From NCBI RefSeq assembly GCF_010894455.1, contig NZ_JAAIXY010000017.1:124001-188000 (forward strand): a stretch of DNA of 64,000 nucleotides. The letters are read 5' to 3'. Made by a program: the position numbers and the translations under genes. Below the pieces are notes generated by a model. The model had not been told where the DNA came from. It searched no databases and worked only from the letters and a program-made list of their open reading frames with translations. Below, piece by piece: positions 17,085 to 25,946 of the stretch. Position 1 is the stretch's first letter. Each line of letters opens with the position of its first letter. This stretch comes from Myxococcus eversor (GTDB lineage Bacteria > Myxococcota > Myxococcia > Myxococcales > Myxococcaceae).

Positions 17085-18437
17085 TCAGAGCGAGCCGAGG
17101 AACTTCAGCAGCGCGGCGCGGTCCTCGCGGGACAGCGTGCGGAAGCCATCGCGCGCGGTGAGGGCCTCGCCCCCGTGCCACAGCACCGCCTCTTCCAGCG
17201 ACCGGGCGCGGCCGTCATGCAGGAAGCCGGAGTAGGGCAGCACCGTGTGCGTCAGCCCCAGGCCCCACAGCGCGGGCGTACGCCACTCGGTGCCGGTGGC
17301 CGCGCCGTCCGGCCTTCCATCCGCGAGCTCCGGCCCCATGTCGTGCAGCAAGAGGTCCGTGTATGGATGGATGACCTGCGACGCGAGCTCCTCGTAGGTG
17401 GACGCGCCCGTTTCGAGCATCTCGCGGTGGCAGGACTCGCAGCCCAGCGAGCCGAACAGCTTCTCGCCGCGTTGGACGACCGGGTCCTCCAGCGCCGTGC
17501 GCGCGGGAACGCCGAGCGACTGCGAATAGAAGACAGCGGCCTCGAGGAGCTCGGGCGGGAGCTCGTGCGTCCCGTCGGGCTCCGGGAAGAGGGCGCTGCT
17601 GATGCCCATGTCGTTGAAGTACGCCTCGGCGGACTGCTGCAGCAGGTGGGGGCTGTTCGCCTTCCACCCGAAGCGCCCGGGCACGAGCGTGTGCCGCGTC
17701 GCGTCCCAGACCTCGTTCATCCGCCCGGAGATGCCGTCACCATTCCGGTCGGCCGGGTCCTCCAACGCGCGCAACGTGTCGAGCGGCACGGCTTCCAGCA
17801 GCCCCAGCCCGAACACGGGAGGAGGAAGCCGCAGCGACATCAACATGTCCGAAGGCAACGCGGAGCCATCCGACGGGACGATGCTCACTCGCGGCGAGCG
17901 CAGCGAGTACGGCGTGCCGTCCGCATGCTGTCCGGTGCGCTCCACCCACGACAGCGTGAGCGAGGCCGGTGGCGTGGTGCCATAGACGGCCTGGTCTCTC
18001 ACCTGCAATCCCAGGCCGGGGACAGGCACCGCGCCGTGCGGGTGGTCCGGCACGCCGTCGGGAAGGCTCACGCGCACGAGGAGCTGGGTGCGCTGGGCCG
18101 TCGGGCCCATCACCGGCATGCCTCGCCCGTTGCGAAGATGACAGCCGTTGCAGGAGACGTTGTTGTACGTCGGACCGAGCCCTGGATTCACCCGCGAGGG
18201 CGCCGGGACGAAGATGGCCGCGAAGGCCGCGTCGCCGTCCCGGTGCAGCCGGTCGTACTCAGGTCGCAGATTGGCCGCGGGCTGGGCGAACGCCAGCGAC
18301 GTGCGGTTGTCGACGGTGGTGGCCCCGCCCGCCCTCGGCGGAGCGAAAGGCACCTGGGGTGCCTCCTCTCCGCATCCAGCGGTCCACAACAGCAGGGCTC
18401 CCATCATCAAAGCACGTCGCATGGCGCTCACCTTCAC
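17085..18437 (-). CDS. Di-heme oxidoreductase (DHOR, COG3488-type 'thiol oxidoreductase') lipoprotein
   Basis: 450 aa; the GTG at 18437 follows GGAGGG seven bases upstream, and the imelysin stop lies 13 bases before it. The signal peptide ends in a lipobox-like LLWTAGC. Two c-type haem motifs are present: CNGCH at residues 96-100 and CESCH at 333-337. DHOR proteins resemble di-haem peroxidases (MauG/CcpA-like) and occur next to imelysin genes in iron-related operons. Here it is the third gene of the porin-imelysin-DHOR unit. The substrate is unknown. Confidence 0.9.
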   Translation of the reverse strand: MKVSAMRRALMMGALLLWTAGCGEEAPQVPFAPPRAGGATTVDNRTSLAFAQPAANLRPEYDRLHRDGDAAFAAIFVPAPSRVNPGLGPTYNNVSCNGCHLRNGRGMPVMGPTAQRTQLLVRVSLPDGVPDHPHGAVPVPGLGLQVRDQAVYGTTPPASLTLSWVERTGQHADGTPYSLRSPRVSIVPSDGSALPSDMLMSLRLPPPVFGLGLLEAVPLDTLRALEDPADRNGDGISGRMNEVWDATRHTLVPGRFGWKANSPHLLQQSAEAYFNDMGISSALFPEPDGTHELPPELLEAAVFYSQSLGVPARTALEDPVVQRGEKLFGSLGCESCHREMLETGASTYEELASQVIHPYTDLLLHDMGPELADGRPDGAATGTEWRTPALWGLGLTHTVLPYSGFLHDGRARSLEEAVLWHGGEALTARDGFRTLSREDRAALLKFLGSL

Positions 18438-18450
18438 TCGCTACCCTCCG

Positions 18451-19554
18451 TTACTTCGTCACGAGGGGCAGCACCTCACCCTGGAAGGTGTCGTGCAGGG
18501 TGCGGATGGCCTCCTGGGCCGCCGCGATCTTGGGACGCTCCGCCTCGTTCCTGATGGACTCGCGGAACGGCTCCGCGACGGCGCCCAGGGCGCTGATGGA
18601 CGCGGCGATCTGCTGGCGGATTTTCACGTCGAGCGCGCTGTCCACGCCCACCACGTCGCGCAGCGACGAGCCCGTCTTCGTCTCACCCTGCAGGTGGCCC
18701 AGGTAGGCGTTCTCCACGCTGCGGACGTTGTTGGCGAAGTCCTCCAGCGAGTTGTACGCGAATTGGCTCTCCACCACGTCCGGATCCCGAGTGGTGTAGG
18801 GGTCGGCGATCTTCCCGTTGGCGACCTCGTCGAGAATCGTGGTGATGCCGCCCACCATCTCCTGCGCGGCGGCCTGCACGGACGGGTATGCGGTGTTGCC
18901 CGACTGGCCCGCGGTCGCCAGCGTGTCGCGGAACGGCGGGTTGCCGCCCAGCGACTCGGCCCACGAGCCGTGCAGCGCCTGGCCCACGGACTTCAGCTCC
19001 GCGGACAGCGCCTTCATGTACTCGAGCTCACGCGCCGTGAGCTGGTCCACCGTCTTCGTGCCGCCGCTGTTGCCGAAGATGATGTACTCCAGCGTGTGGA
19101 AGCCCTTCTGCTCGTTCGCGAGGTTGCTCACGTACTGCTGCGTGAGGGCGTCGTTGCTGGCCAGCACCGCGTCCAGCTCCGTGTGGCTCACCGGCCAGCT
19201 GTCCAGCGCCGGGTCATAGCCGAAGCTGTCCACGGGACCGAACAGGAAGCCCTCGCTCTGCTCCCAAGGGATGCGTGACGCGCGCCACGCCGCCCGGGCC
19301 GCCGTCAGCTTGTCCGCCGTGGGCGCCGCCGCCAGCGCGACACAGGCCGCGTCCATCTCGGTCAACCGCGTGGCCAGCCGCGCGTAGGTCGGCACCACGA
19401 CCTTGTCCGCGAACGTGACGACGAGCTCCTGGGTGACCCTGGAGTCGTCCTCGGTGGGGTTGTTGTCGTCGTCGCCGCAGGCACCGAGGAACAGCGCGCT
19501 GGACAGGAGCGCCGGCGCGAGCGCCAGGCGGAGGGGTAGGGACATACGCTTCAT
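18451..19554 (-). CDS. Imelysin-family (iron-regulated protein A-like) lipoprotein
   Basis: 367 aa with a lipoprotein signal peptide (lipobox FLGAC) followed by an acidic linker. The imelysin GxHxxE motif is visible as GFHTLEYIIFG near residue 160. The family fold is a double helical bundle that does not act as a peptidase despite the name. Members are periplasmic or surface iron-regulated proteins. The ATG at 19554 is used because it begins the signal peptide. The next gene, DHOR, starts 13 bases after the stop, indicating coupled expression. Confidence 0.93.
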   Translation of the reverse strand: MKRMSLPLRLALAPALLSSALFLGACGDDDNNPTEDDSRVTQELVVTFADKVVVPTYARLATRLTEMDAACVALAAAPTADKLTAARAAWRASRIPWEQSEGFLFGPVDSFGYDPALDSWPVSHTELDAVLASNDALTQQYVSNLANEQKGFHTLEYIIFGNSGGTKTVDQLTARELEYMKALSAELKSVGQALHGSWAESLGGNPPFRDTLATAGQSGNTAYPSVQAAAQEMVGGITTILDEVANGKIADPYTTRDPDVVESQFAYNSLEDFANNVRSVENAYLGHLQGETKTGSSLRDVVGVDSALDVKIRQQIAASISALGAVAEPFRESIRNEAERPKIAAAQEAIRTLHDTFQGEVLPLVTK

Positions 19555-19602
19555 GACGGACCTTTCGTTGGGGGTAGGAGACGCCGGCAACTCGGGCCGA
19601 CG

Positions 19603-21123
19603 TCAGTAGTTGAAGCCAGTGGCGAAGCGCAGGGTGTTCTCCGGCCGGAAGTCGGAGGAGCCCAGGCGGCGATGCCCGAAGTCGAGCTTCGCGAACGCCA
19701 CGTTCATCAGGTTGTAGGCCATGCCCACCGTGTAGACGGAGCGGCGGAAGCGAGGGTTGTCGTACAGCTCCTCGCGAGGCTTGAACTGCGTGTCCGCGTA
19801 GTCGTAGCGGACGAACGGGAAGAGGTGGTGCGAGTCGCTCAGGCCCACCACCGGGGCGATGTCGTAGCCAAGCTCGCCCCATACGGCCAACGCGTTGTCG
19901 GACACCGGCGTGCGCATCACGCCCAGCAGGTTGGACAGGCGCGCGTTGCGCTGCGAGACGAGCTCCGCGTTCTTCAGGTGGCCGTACATCACCAGCGCCT
20001 TCGCGCTCCACGGGCCCTTGCGCACGGAGAGGTGCGCATCCAGGAGCGTCAGCGGCGCGGACACGTAGCCGCACGGCGCCACCTCCCTGTCGTTCGTCTC
20101 CTCGCAGGTCTTCACCAGGTCCGGCTTGGGACGGTTGCGCGTGGTGTCGCCGTGATAGGCGGACACTCCGAAGGTGAAGCCGTTGAAGTGGGTGACGTCC
20201 GCCCGGAGGACGAGCGCCATGTCCGTGGCCCGCTGCACCTCGAAGCGACGCTGGTGTCCGCCCACCGCCCAGAGCTGCGAGCTGAAGCCCGTGGAGTCCA
20301 GGCCGTTCACCAACTGGCCCGTGAGCCGCAGCCCCCAGGGGAACTTGTAGCGCAGGCGCAGGCCCATCTCGTCCCAGGTGTTGGGGATGATGGCCGTCTC
20401 CGCCTCGTCGCGGTTGGTGCCCAGATAGTCGGTGGGGCGCGAGAACTCACTCAGCGTGCCCACCGCGACGTAGAAGCGGCCCACCGCGAGCGCGGCGTTC
20501 TGGCCCAGCTTCTTGGAGAGGAACATCTCCTCGACGAGGATTTCGCCGCCCTTGTCCAGCTCCTGATCGAACTCGCCGAACTCCTCGTACTCCAGCTCCA
20601 TCGCGGAGCCGGTGCCGCCGTGCTCGAACTCGACCTCGACCTCCGCCTCCAGGCCGTAGTCGGGCAGTCCGCCCTTCACTTCAATCACGAAGCGGTTGGT
20701 GTCGAACTCGATGCGCGAGTCGCGCTGTGCGCCGCCCACCCGGTTCTGGTTCAGCCCGTAGTTGAAGTACGCGAACTGCAACTCACCATAGGCCGTGACG
20801 TAGACGTCGATCTTGGGACGCGAAGGCCCCAGGGGCGGAGCAGGTATCGGCGCGGTGGGAACCGCCGGAGCGGGCTCCGCGACGACGGGAGCAGGCTGCG
20901 CGGGAACGGGCTCTGCCTGGGGCGCGGAAGGCTGCTCCACGGCGGGCCCGGCCTCGGGCGCGGTGGGCGCGGAAGGCGGCTCCACGGCGGGTTCGGCCTG
21001 AGGTGCTGGGGGCGTCGCCTGGGGGCCGGCCGGAGTTTCGGCCCGGGCCACCGTGGCGGAGAGCAGCAGGGTGGAACAGAGCAGCAGGGAGGAGCTACGG
21101 ACGAAGCAAGAGCGTGGGCGCAT
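19603..21123 (-). CDS. Porin-like outer-membrane protein with Pro/Ala-rich N-terminal spacer
   Basis: 506 aa from the ATG at 21123. The signal peptide ends near VARAETP. A spacer of about 70 residues rich in Pro, Ala, Glu and Val follows. The remaining 400 residues alternate polar and hydrophobic positions, are rich in Tyr, Phe and Gly, and end in a terminal aromatic (residues GFNY), as in porins of the OprO/OprP or Porin_O_P kind. It heads the operon with imelysin and DHOR and could pass the ligand that imelysin binds. The start at 21165 is less likely because it falls inside the palindromic promoter region. Confidence 0.85.
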   Translation of the reverse strand: MRPRSCFVRSSSLLLCSTLLLSATVARAETPAGPQATPPAPQAEPAVEPPSAPTAPEAGPAVEQPSAPQAEPVPAQPAPVVAEPAPAVPTAPIPAPPLGPSRPKIDVYVTAYGELQFAYFNYGLNQNRVGGAQRDSRIEFDTNRFVIEVKGGLPDYGLEAEVEVEFEHGGTGSAMELEYEEFGEFDQELDKGGEILVEEMFLSKKLGQNAALAVGRFYVAVGTLSEFSRPTDYLGTNRDEAETAIIPNTWDEMGLRLRYKFPWGLRLTGQLVNGLDSTGFSSQLWAVGGHQRRFEVQRATDMALVLRADVTHFNGFTFGVSAYHGDTTRNRPKPDLVKTCEETNDREVAPCGYVSAPLTLLDAHLSVRKGPWSAKALVMYGHLKNAELVSQRNARLSNLLGVMRTPVSDNALAVWGELGYDIAPVVGLSDSHHLFPFVRYDYADTQFKPREELYDNPRFRRSVYTVGMAYNLMNVAFAKLDFGHRRLGSSDFRPENTLRFATGFNY

Positions 21124-21154
21124 CGGAGCGGCGCGCACCCTATGCTCCAGATTT

Positions 21155-21190
21155 TGATTTTGCAAACCAGAATCAATTTGTGTTCAACAC
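21155..21190 (-). promoter_or_regulatory. Two palindromes in the promoter region of the porin-imelysin-DHOR operon
   Basis: TGATTTTG-CAAAC-CAGAATCA (21155-21175) is a 21-base inverted repeat with 7 of 8 pairs matching. GTGTT-C-AACAC (21180-21190) is a perfect palindrome. Both lie in a locally AT-rich stretch just upstream of the operon start. A TTGAAC on the minus strand at 21187-21182 could be a -35 element. Size and context suggest a metal-responsive operator, but the sequence is not a canonical Fur box. Confidence 0.45.
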
Positions 21191-21193
21191 GAA

Positions 21194-21243
21194 AGGCCCG
21201 GGAATACCGCCCACCGGGCCTCTCGCAAGGGACTTCAGTCCCT
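21194..21243 (-). terminator. Tandem hairpins downstream of the DUF3108/DUF4091 operon
   Basis: Read on the minus strand after the stop at 21246, a hairpin of AGGGACT/AGTCCCT (21243-21228) is followed by AGGCCCGG/CCGGGCCT (21221-21194). Then comes TTTCGTGTT. This is a plausible terminator isolating the operon from the porin operon promoter. Confidence 0.65.
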
Positions 21244-21245
21244 CG

Positions 21246-22163
21246 TCACCACTTCATCTCTTCCTTGCCGGGGCCGGCCTCCTGGCGCTTCTCACCAGGG
21301 CGGCTGACGGAGGTGAGGGTGGCGCGCACGGCGCCCAGGTCCAGGGTGCCCACGGCGGCCAGGGGCAGGCGGCGCGCGTCGTCGGAGAGCCAGACGTGGA
21401 CTTCGCGCTTCTGCTTGGGGCGGTCCAACCGGATGGCGGTGCCCTGCAGGTGCCACGCGGTGAACTGGCCCAGCGGCGTCGTCACCTGCTCCTTCTTGAG
21501 GACCTGTCCCTGCATGCGCCACAGCCGGCGCACGCCGTACACGTCGAAGCAGACGGACATGTTCTCCTCGAGCGGGAGCTGGCGCAGCAGGTAGATGGAG
21601 CCCGCGACGTCCAGGCCGTCCTTGTCGTAGGTGTAGTTGTACTGGCCCTTGGCGCGCTGGCCGATCTGATAGTCCACCTTGATGGCGCGGTCCTTGTGGG
21701 TGAAGGCGACCTCCACCTTGCGGCGCATCTCGTTCTCCGTGGCGTCCTCCACGTAGCGCTTGGGGCGCAGCGTCTTGGGGTTCAGCCAGGTGGTGGCGCT
21801 GCCCCGGACGCGGCGGACCTTGGAGAAGAAGGAGTTGGTCTGCGCCTCGGCGACCACGGGAATCTGCCCGTCCTGCTGCTTCTGGACGCGCAGGGTCATC
21901 GTCCCCGCCTGCGCGCCCATGGCGTCCAGGTCGAACTCGAGCACCTCGCCGGGCATGAAGGCGAGCGGCATGCGCAGCGCGGGCAGCGCCTGGGCGCAGG
22001 GCTCCACGGTGATGGGGGGCTCTTCGGGTGTCGCCGTCGCGCTCGCTTCAGCGGGCTTGTCGGCTTCGGGCTTGTCGGCCTCCGTGTCCGGAAGCTGGGC
22101 CCAGGCGGTGCCGCCGGAGGACAGCATCAGGCAGGCCGCGAGGAGGGTGCGCAGGGAGCTCAT
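21246..22163 (-). CDS. Exported DUF3108 protein (first of two)
   Basis: 305 aa from the ATG at 22163. The signal peptide ends near GTAWAQ, and an acidic/proline spacer of about 35 residues follows. A DUF3108-like beta-rich domain then starts at about residue 70 (PGEVLEFDLDAMGAQAGTM). DUF3108 proteins are periplasmic and of unknown function; the fold may bind lipids or glycans, which is inference. It is the last gene of a three-gene unit and contains no catalytic motif I can identify. Confidence 0.82.
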   Translation of the reverse strand: MSSLRTLLAACLMLSSGGTAWAQLPDTEADKPEADKPAEASATATPEEPPITVEPCAQALPALRMPLAFMPGEVLEFDLDAMGAQAGTMTLRVQKQQDGQIPVVAEAQTNSFFSKVRRVRGSATTWLNPKTLRPKRYVEDATENEMRRKVEVAFTHKDRAIKVDYQIGQRAKGQYNYTYDKDGLDVAGSIYLLRQLPLEENMSVCFDVYGVRRLWRMQGQVLKKEQVTTPLGQFTAWHLQGTAIRLDRPKQKREVHVWLSDDARRLPLAAVGTLDLGAVRATLTSVSRPGEKRQEAGPGKEEMKW

Positions 22164-22184
22164 CCTTCTTCCTTCCACAAGTGA

Positions 22185-23876
22185 CTACGGGGTGCTCTTG
22201 GGCGTGTGACGGCCCGGACGCTTCGCAAATTCGGACGTGGACCATCGCTGTCGGAGCCGGGCAGTCACGACCTGGCGGACCAGGGCCCATTCTCGCGCAT
22301 CCCGGCGGATGTCCCAACCGGTGCGCACCAGGTGACGTGCCGCGTCTCGGGCGAACGCCGGGTCTCCCAGCTCGGAGAGGAGCCGGAGGTACTCGAAGTC
22401 CTCCAGGCCGTCTCGCAGGTGCTTGAGGCGGAGCGACTGCACCGGGTGGTGTCCGGAATCTCCCAGGCGGCCGGGCGTGCCTGGATAGAAGAGCGTCCCG
22501 TCGCCGTTGCCGCCGAACTCCAGGAGGTCCTTCCAGGGGTCCTTCTTCGTGTTGTAGGCGAAGACGGTGTCGAAATAGAGCTCGCCGTCCACGCCACTGG
22601 CGAACGCCAGCGGGCCCATGGCCCGGTTGAGCGGGGCGGGGTGGTCCACCATGTACGAGGCCCAGCCGCTGTAGGCCCGCTCCTGCGCGGGGTCCGGAGC
22701 GGGGCCGCCGTTGCACCCGTGGGAATTACAACTCTGATACCACCACACCTGGGTGGCGGCGGGCAGCTTCGCGCGCAGCTCCGCCAACTCATGCACGGCC
22801 GGGCAGGTGGCGGGGCCGGAGCGGGGATGGAAGCAGTTGAGCGTGGGCGCGAGGATGTCCGCGGCCGGCGCGAGCGTGTCGTCGAACGGGCTGGTGATGA
22901 GCACCCGGCTGCCTCCCGCGGCGCGCACCCGACGCGACTGCGCCAGCACCAGGGGCACGTCCTCGGGCTTCGGCTCGTCCTTGGCGTAGAAGAAGAGCTG
23001 CGCGGGCCAGCCCTTCTGGCGGAAGTGCTCGGCGAAGGCGCGGTAGTACGCCACCTTCTCCTCCTCGGTGACGGCCTGCTTGTTGTCGCGCACCTCGGCG
23101 GTGGTGAAGCGGGCGCCGGAGGAGAGCAGGGTGCCTTCGAGGAAGGGCGCCATCTCCGCGTCGTACTCGCTCCAGTCGAGGACGGCCTTGCCCTCCTCGA
23201 AGCGCACGGGAGGCGGCGTCATGCTCATGCCGTGCGCGCTCACCCGGTGCTCCAGGAGGACGCGTGCGTACGCGCGCAGCAGCTCGCGCGCCTCCGGTGA
23301 GGCGGGGGCGAGCCCGTGTCCCCGGGCGATGCTGTAGAGGGAGATGCCGAAGCTGGTGGGCAGCGAGGACGTCGCCGGCAGCACGAAGGGCTGCACGTCC
23401 ACCGTGAAGGGCACCGCGACGTGCTCCACCTTGTTGAAGCGCGCGCGCAGCGTGCCCCGGTAGGTGCCCGGTGACTGGCTCTCCGGCGCGCACACCTCCA
23501 CGTAGAGGACGGCGGGCAGGCTCCGGGCCTTCTCGGAGACGGGCGCGCTCAGCGGCAGCAGCGCATCGGGCCACGGGCCCTGGGCGCCCTCGCTGTTGGA
23601 GGCGAGGTGGACGTGGAGATAGCCCTCGCGCCAGAGGGACGCGCTCAGCGCTTCCCCCGGGCCGCCGAGGAACAGGGGCGTCACCTTGAGTTGCTGGACG
23701 GTGCCGGGCAGCACCACCTGCACGCCTTCGCATTCACCGCGCGCGACGCTCAGGCGGGCCTGGGGCCTGCCCTGGAGCGCGGCACCGGGCCGCACCTTCA
23801 CCAGGGGAGACACCACCATTGGCTCCGGTGTGGCGGTCATCGCCGCCAGCACCACCCACGCCCAGCCCGCGCCCAT
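22185..23876 (-). CDS. Exported DUF4091 protein, glycoside hydrolase-like
   Basis: 563 aa with a short signal-like N-terminus. Residues about 30-170 are beta-sandwich-like. The central part resembles a TIM barrel (AQLFFYAKDEPKPEDVPLV, with the conserved Asp-Glu pair typical of DUF4091). The C-terminal DUF4091 signature has the form WKDLLEFGGNGDGTLFYPG, then LRLKHLRDGLEDFEYL. These proteins are predicted to be glycosidases or glycan-binding enzymes, but activity is not established. The gene sits between two DUF3108 genes with gaps of 21 and 25 bases, so all three are very likely co-transcribed. Confidence 0.88.
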   Translation of the reverse strand: MGAGWAWVVLAAMTATPEPMVVSPLVKVRPGAALQGRPQARLSVARGECEGVQVVLPGTVQQLKVTPLFLGGPGEALSASLWREGYLHVHLASNSEGAQGPWPDALLPLSAPVSEKARSLPAVLYVEVCAPESQSPGTYRGTLRARFNKVEHVAVPFTVDVQPFVLPATSSLPTSFGISLYSIARGHGLAPASPEARELLRAYARVLLEHRVSAHGMSMTPPPVRFEEGKAVLDWSEYDAEMAPFLEGTLLSSGARFTTAEVRDNKQAVTEEEKVAYYRAFAEHFRQKGWPAQLFFYAKDEPKPEDVPLVLAQSRRVRAAGGSRVLITSPFDDTLAPAADILAPTLNCFHPRSGPATCPAVHELAELRAKLPAATQVWWYQSCNSHGCNGGPAPDPAQERAYSGWASYMVDHPAPLNRAMGPLAFASGVDGELYFDTVFAYNTKKDPWKDLLEFGGNGDGTLFYPGTPGRLGDSGHHPVQSLRLKHLRDGLEDFEYLRLLSELGDPAFARDAARHLVRTGWDIRRDAREWALVRQVVTARLRQRWSTSEFAKRPGRHTPKSTP

Positions 23877-23901
23877 CCGCTCCCGTCACTCTCCAGCGGT
23901 G

Positions 23902-24708
23902 CTATCCACCGCTCTCCGCGCTCGCCACCGCCATGGTGCGCCCGGGCTGGTAGTCGGTGATTTCCGCCACCACCGTGCCCAGCGCGAACTCCGCCTCCAC
24001 CCGCACCGGGACGTGCCTCGCGTCCGCGGTGAAGTAGACGAACATGTCCCGCTTCGACGTCAGGCTGCCGCCGAACTCCGCCTGCACCCGCGTCTTGAAG
24101 ACCTCCTGGGTGCCCAGCTCCGTCTTCATCGTCTCGCGCGACTCCACCTTGGCGCGCATGGTGAAGCTCTTGCTGCCGGTGAACACCGGGTAGGAGTACT
24201 CGCCGCCCACCGCCAGTTCCCGGTTGCGCAGCGCGAAGGTGGCGCCCGTCACGTCCAGCGTCCCCTCCACGACTTCGGCGGTGGACTCGCGCGGCGCCTC
24301 GCCTTCCTTCTGCTTGACGACGAAGACGCTCTTGCCATCCGCCTGCAGCTTGATGCGCTGGCGGCGGCGCTTGCCGTTCTCGTCCGCGTGCAAGTCACTG
24401 CCGACGACGGACTGCGTCCCTGCCTTCCAGTACGACACGAACTTGTCCTTGATGGGCCACACGCCGATGAGCGCGTCGGAGCGAGCCACCGCGACGATGG
24501 GCCACACGTCCTCGCCCCACTGCTTCATGGGAGAGCCCACCGTCACCTGCGCGGTGCCCGCTGTCACGCCGAGGTACTTCACGCGATACTGTGCCTGTTC
24601 ACCGGGGCCGAACGCCGCGTTCGCGGAGGGCTCCTGAGCCAGGGCCGATGCCGACCAGACCAGGCCCGCCAGCATCGCCGCGAAACCCCAATTGGACTGC
24701 GCACGCAT
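23902..24708 (-). CDS. Exported DUF3108 protein (second)
   Basis: 268 aa with a clear signal peptide ending at SALAQ. A DUF3108 domain follows (FGPGEQAQYRVKYLGVTAGTA near residues 34-54, and YFTADARHVPVRVEAEFALG near the end). It is only distantly similar to the other DUF3108 protein of the cluster, so the pair may be an old duplication or two subunits. It is the first gene of the DUF3108-DUF4091-DUF3108 unit. Confidence 0.87.
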   Translation of the reverse strand: MRAQSNWGFAAMLAGLVWSASALAQEPSANAAFGPGEQAQYRVKYLGVTAGTAQVTVGSPMKQWGEDVWPIVAVARSDALIGVWPIKDKFVSYWKAGTQSVVGSDLHADENGKRRRQRIKLQADGKSVFVVKQKEGEAPRESTAEVVEGTLDVTGATFALRNRELAVGGEYSYPVFTGSKSFTMRAKVESRETMKTELGTQEVFKTRVQAEFGGSLTSKRDMFVYFTADARHVPVRVEAEFALGTVVAEITDYQPGRTMAVASAESGG

Positions 24709-25031
24709 CGGTTGAGCTCCATCGCTTGGAAGTTAAGTAGCCTGCCTGCTACCTGCCAGGCCCTGCCCCCGAACCATTCCCGCCACTCCACATTTCCATG
24801 GACGTGCCCGTCCCCCGGGCATTCAACGGACGCTCGTTCCCTCGCCGTGGGGGCGACGCCAGGGCCGAACGGGGACGCAGTCTCGCACGTGAGGGCCCCT
24901 TGGCGCCTCCGCGCGGTCCAGGCCCGGCCGCCCTCCAGCGAACCGGGCATGTCCACCGGCCGACACCGCTGCTAGCCTTCCGGCCCGGCGCCCGCAGCCA
25001 GGCGGCGCCTTGCCTCGGAGGCACGGAAGAC
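24709..25031. other. Non-coding gap between divergent genes
   Basis: 323 bases separate the start of the DUF3108 gene from the zinc-ribbon gene. The frame of the latter is open from 24798, but the encoded extension is Arg/Pro/Gly-rich and unlike a protein domain. I see promoter space for both genes but no hairpin, repeat or RNA gene. Confidence 0.5.
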
Positions 25032-25244
25032 ATGTCCGGCAACTATGACTTCGACGATGACGACATCAAGGAGTCGTCCAAGGGCGGCGGCAAGAACAAG
25101 GAGTTCGACTGCCCCGGCTGCGACGCCAACAACCCCGTGCCTGACGGCTTCGGAGACGGTGACGAGCTGCGCTGCAACTACTGCGGCTGCGAGTACAACG
25201 TCCGTGTCAGCGCGGAAGGCCGCGTGAAGTTCAAGGAGATCTGA
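25032..25244 (+). CDS. Small zinc-ribbon protein
   Basis: 70 aa. After an acidic start, two knuckles are visible, DCPGCDANNP at about residue 30 and RCNYCGCEYNV at about residue 50. They are spaced about 20 residues apart and form a typical four-Cys zinc ribbon. The ATG at 25032 has GGAGG ten bases upstream; a longer frame from 24798 is rejected. Such proteins often assist transcription or act as adaptors, but no specific function can be claimed. Confidence 0.82.
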   Translation: MSGNYDFDDDDIKESSKGGGKNKEFDCPGCDANNPVPDGFGDGDELRCNYCGCEYNVRVSAEGRVKFKEI

Positions 25245-25272
25245 GGCCGCCAGCGAGCGAGCCCGGTCGTCC

Positions 25273-25944
25273 TCAGGTCCGCTCGCCGAAGATGGCGGTG
25301 CCCACGCGCACCCGCGTCGCGCCTGCCTCGATGGCCAGCTCGAAGTCATGCGTGGTGCCCATGGACAGCTCGGGCAGCGCGTGGCTTCGCGCCAGTTCGC
25401 GCAGCGCCTGGAAGTAGCCGCGCGCGCGGGCCTCGTCGTCGGTGGGCGGGGGCAGGGACATCAGCCCCACCAGCCGCAGGCCCGGCAGCTCGCGCACCTG
25501 GGCCAGGAAGTCGGGCAGCGCCGAGGGCTCCAGGCCGGACTTGGTGGCCTCGCCGCCCACGTTGACCTCGACGAAGCAGGGCAGGGGCGCGGCTCCCTCG
25601 CGGCGCTTGGACAGCTCGCGCGCCACTTCCAGCCGGTCCAACGCGTGGAAGGTGCTGGCCACCTTGGCCACGTACTTCACCTTGTTGGTCTGCAGCGGGC
25701 CGATGGCGTGCCAGCGCAGTCCCTCCAGGTCCGCCAGCTCCACGGCTTTGTCCCGCAGCTCCTGCGCGTAGTTCTCCCCGAAGTCGCGCTGACCCGCGGC
25801 GTAGGCCTCGCGGATCATCCCCGCGGGCTTCAGCTTGGAGACCGCCACCAGCGTCACCGACTCCACGGGGCGCCCCGCGCGAGCACACGCGGCGGCCACC
25901 CGCGCTCGCACCGCCTCCAGTCGCTCCGCGAGGTCAGCGCCCAT
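25273..25944 (-). CDS. YggS/PLPBP-family pyridoxal-phosphate homeostasis protein
   Basis: This 223-aa single-domain PLP-binding protein has the fold of the alanine racemase N-terminal barrel. The PLP-binding lysine lies in LVAVSKLKP near residue 37. Conserved blocks FGENYAQELRDK, WHAIGPLQTNK, LMSLPPP and LSMGTTHDFELAIEAGATRVRVG are all visible. The family maintains cellular PLP balance and amino-acid homeostasis and is not an enzyme. It follows maf with a gap of two bases, so the two are translationally linked. Confidence 0.95.
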   Translation of the reverse strand: MGADLAERLEAVRARVAAACARAGRPVESVTLVAVSKLKPAGMIREAYAAGQRDFGENYAQELRDKAVELADLEGLRWHAIGPLQTNKVKYVAKVASTFHALDRLEVARELSKRREGAAPLPCFVEVNVGGEATKSGLEPSALPDFLAQVRELPGLRLVGLMSLPPPTDDEARARGYFQALRELARSHALPELSMGTTHDFELAIEAGATRVRVGTAIFGERT

Positions 25945-25946
25945 GG

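Noticed and set aside
24798..25031. N-terminal extension of the zinc-ribbon protein
   Set aside because: The extension is Arg/Pro/Gly-rich without structure, and a ribosome site precedes the internal ATG at 25032.
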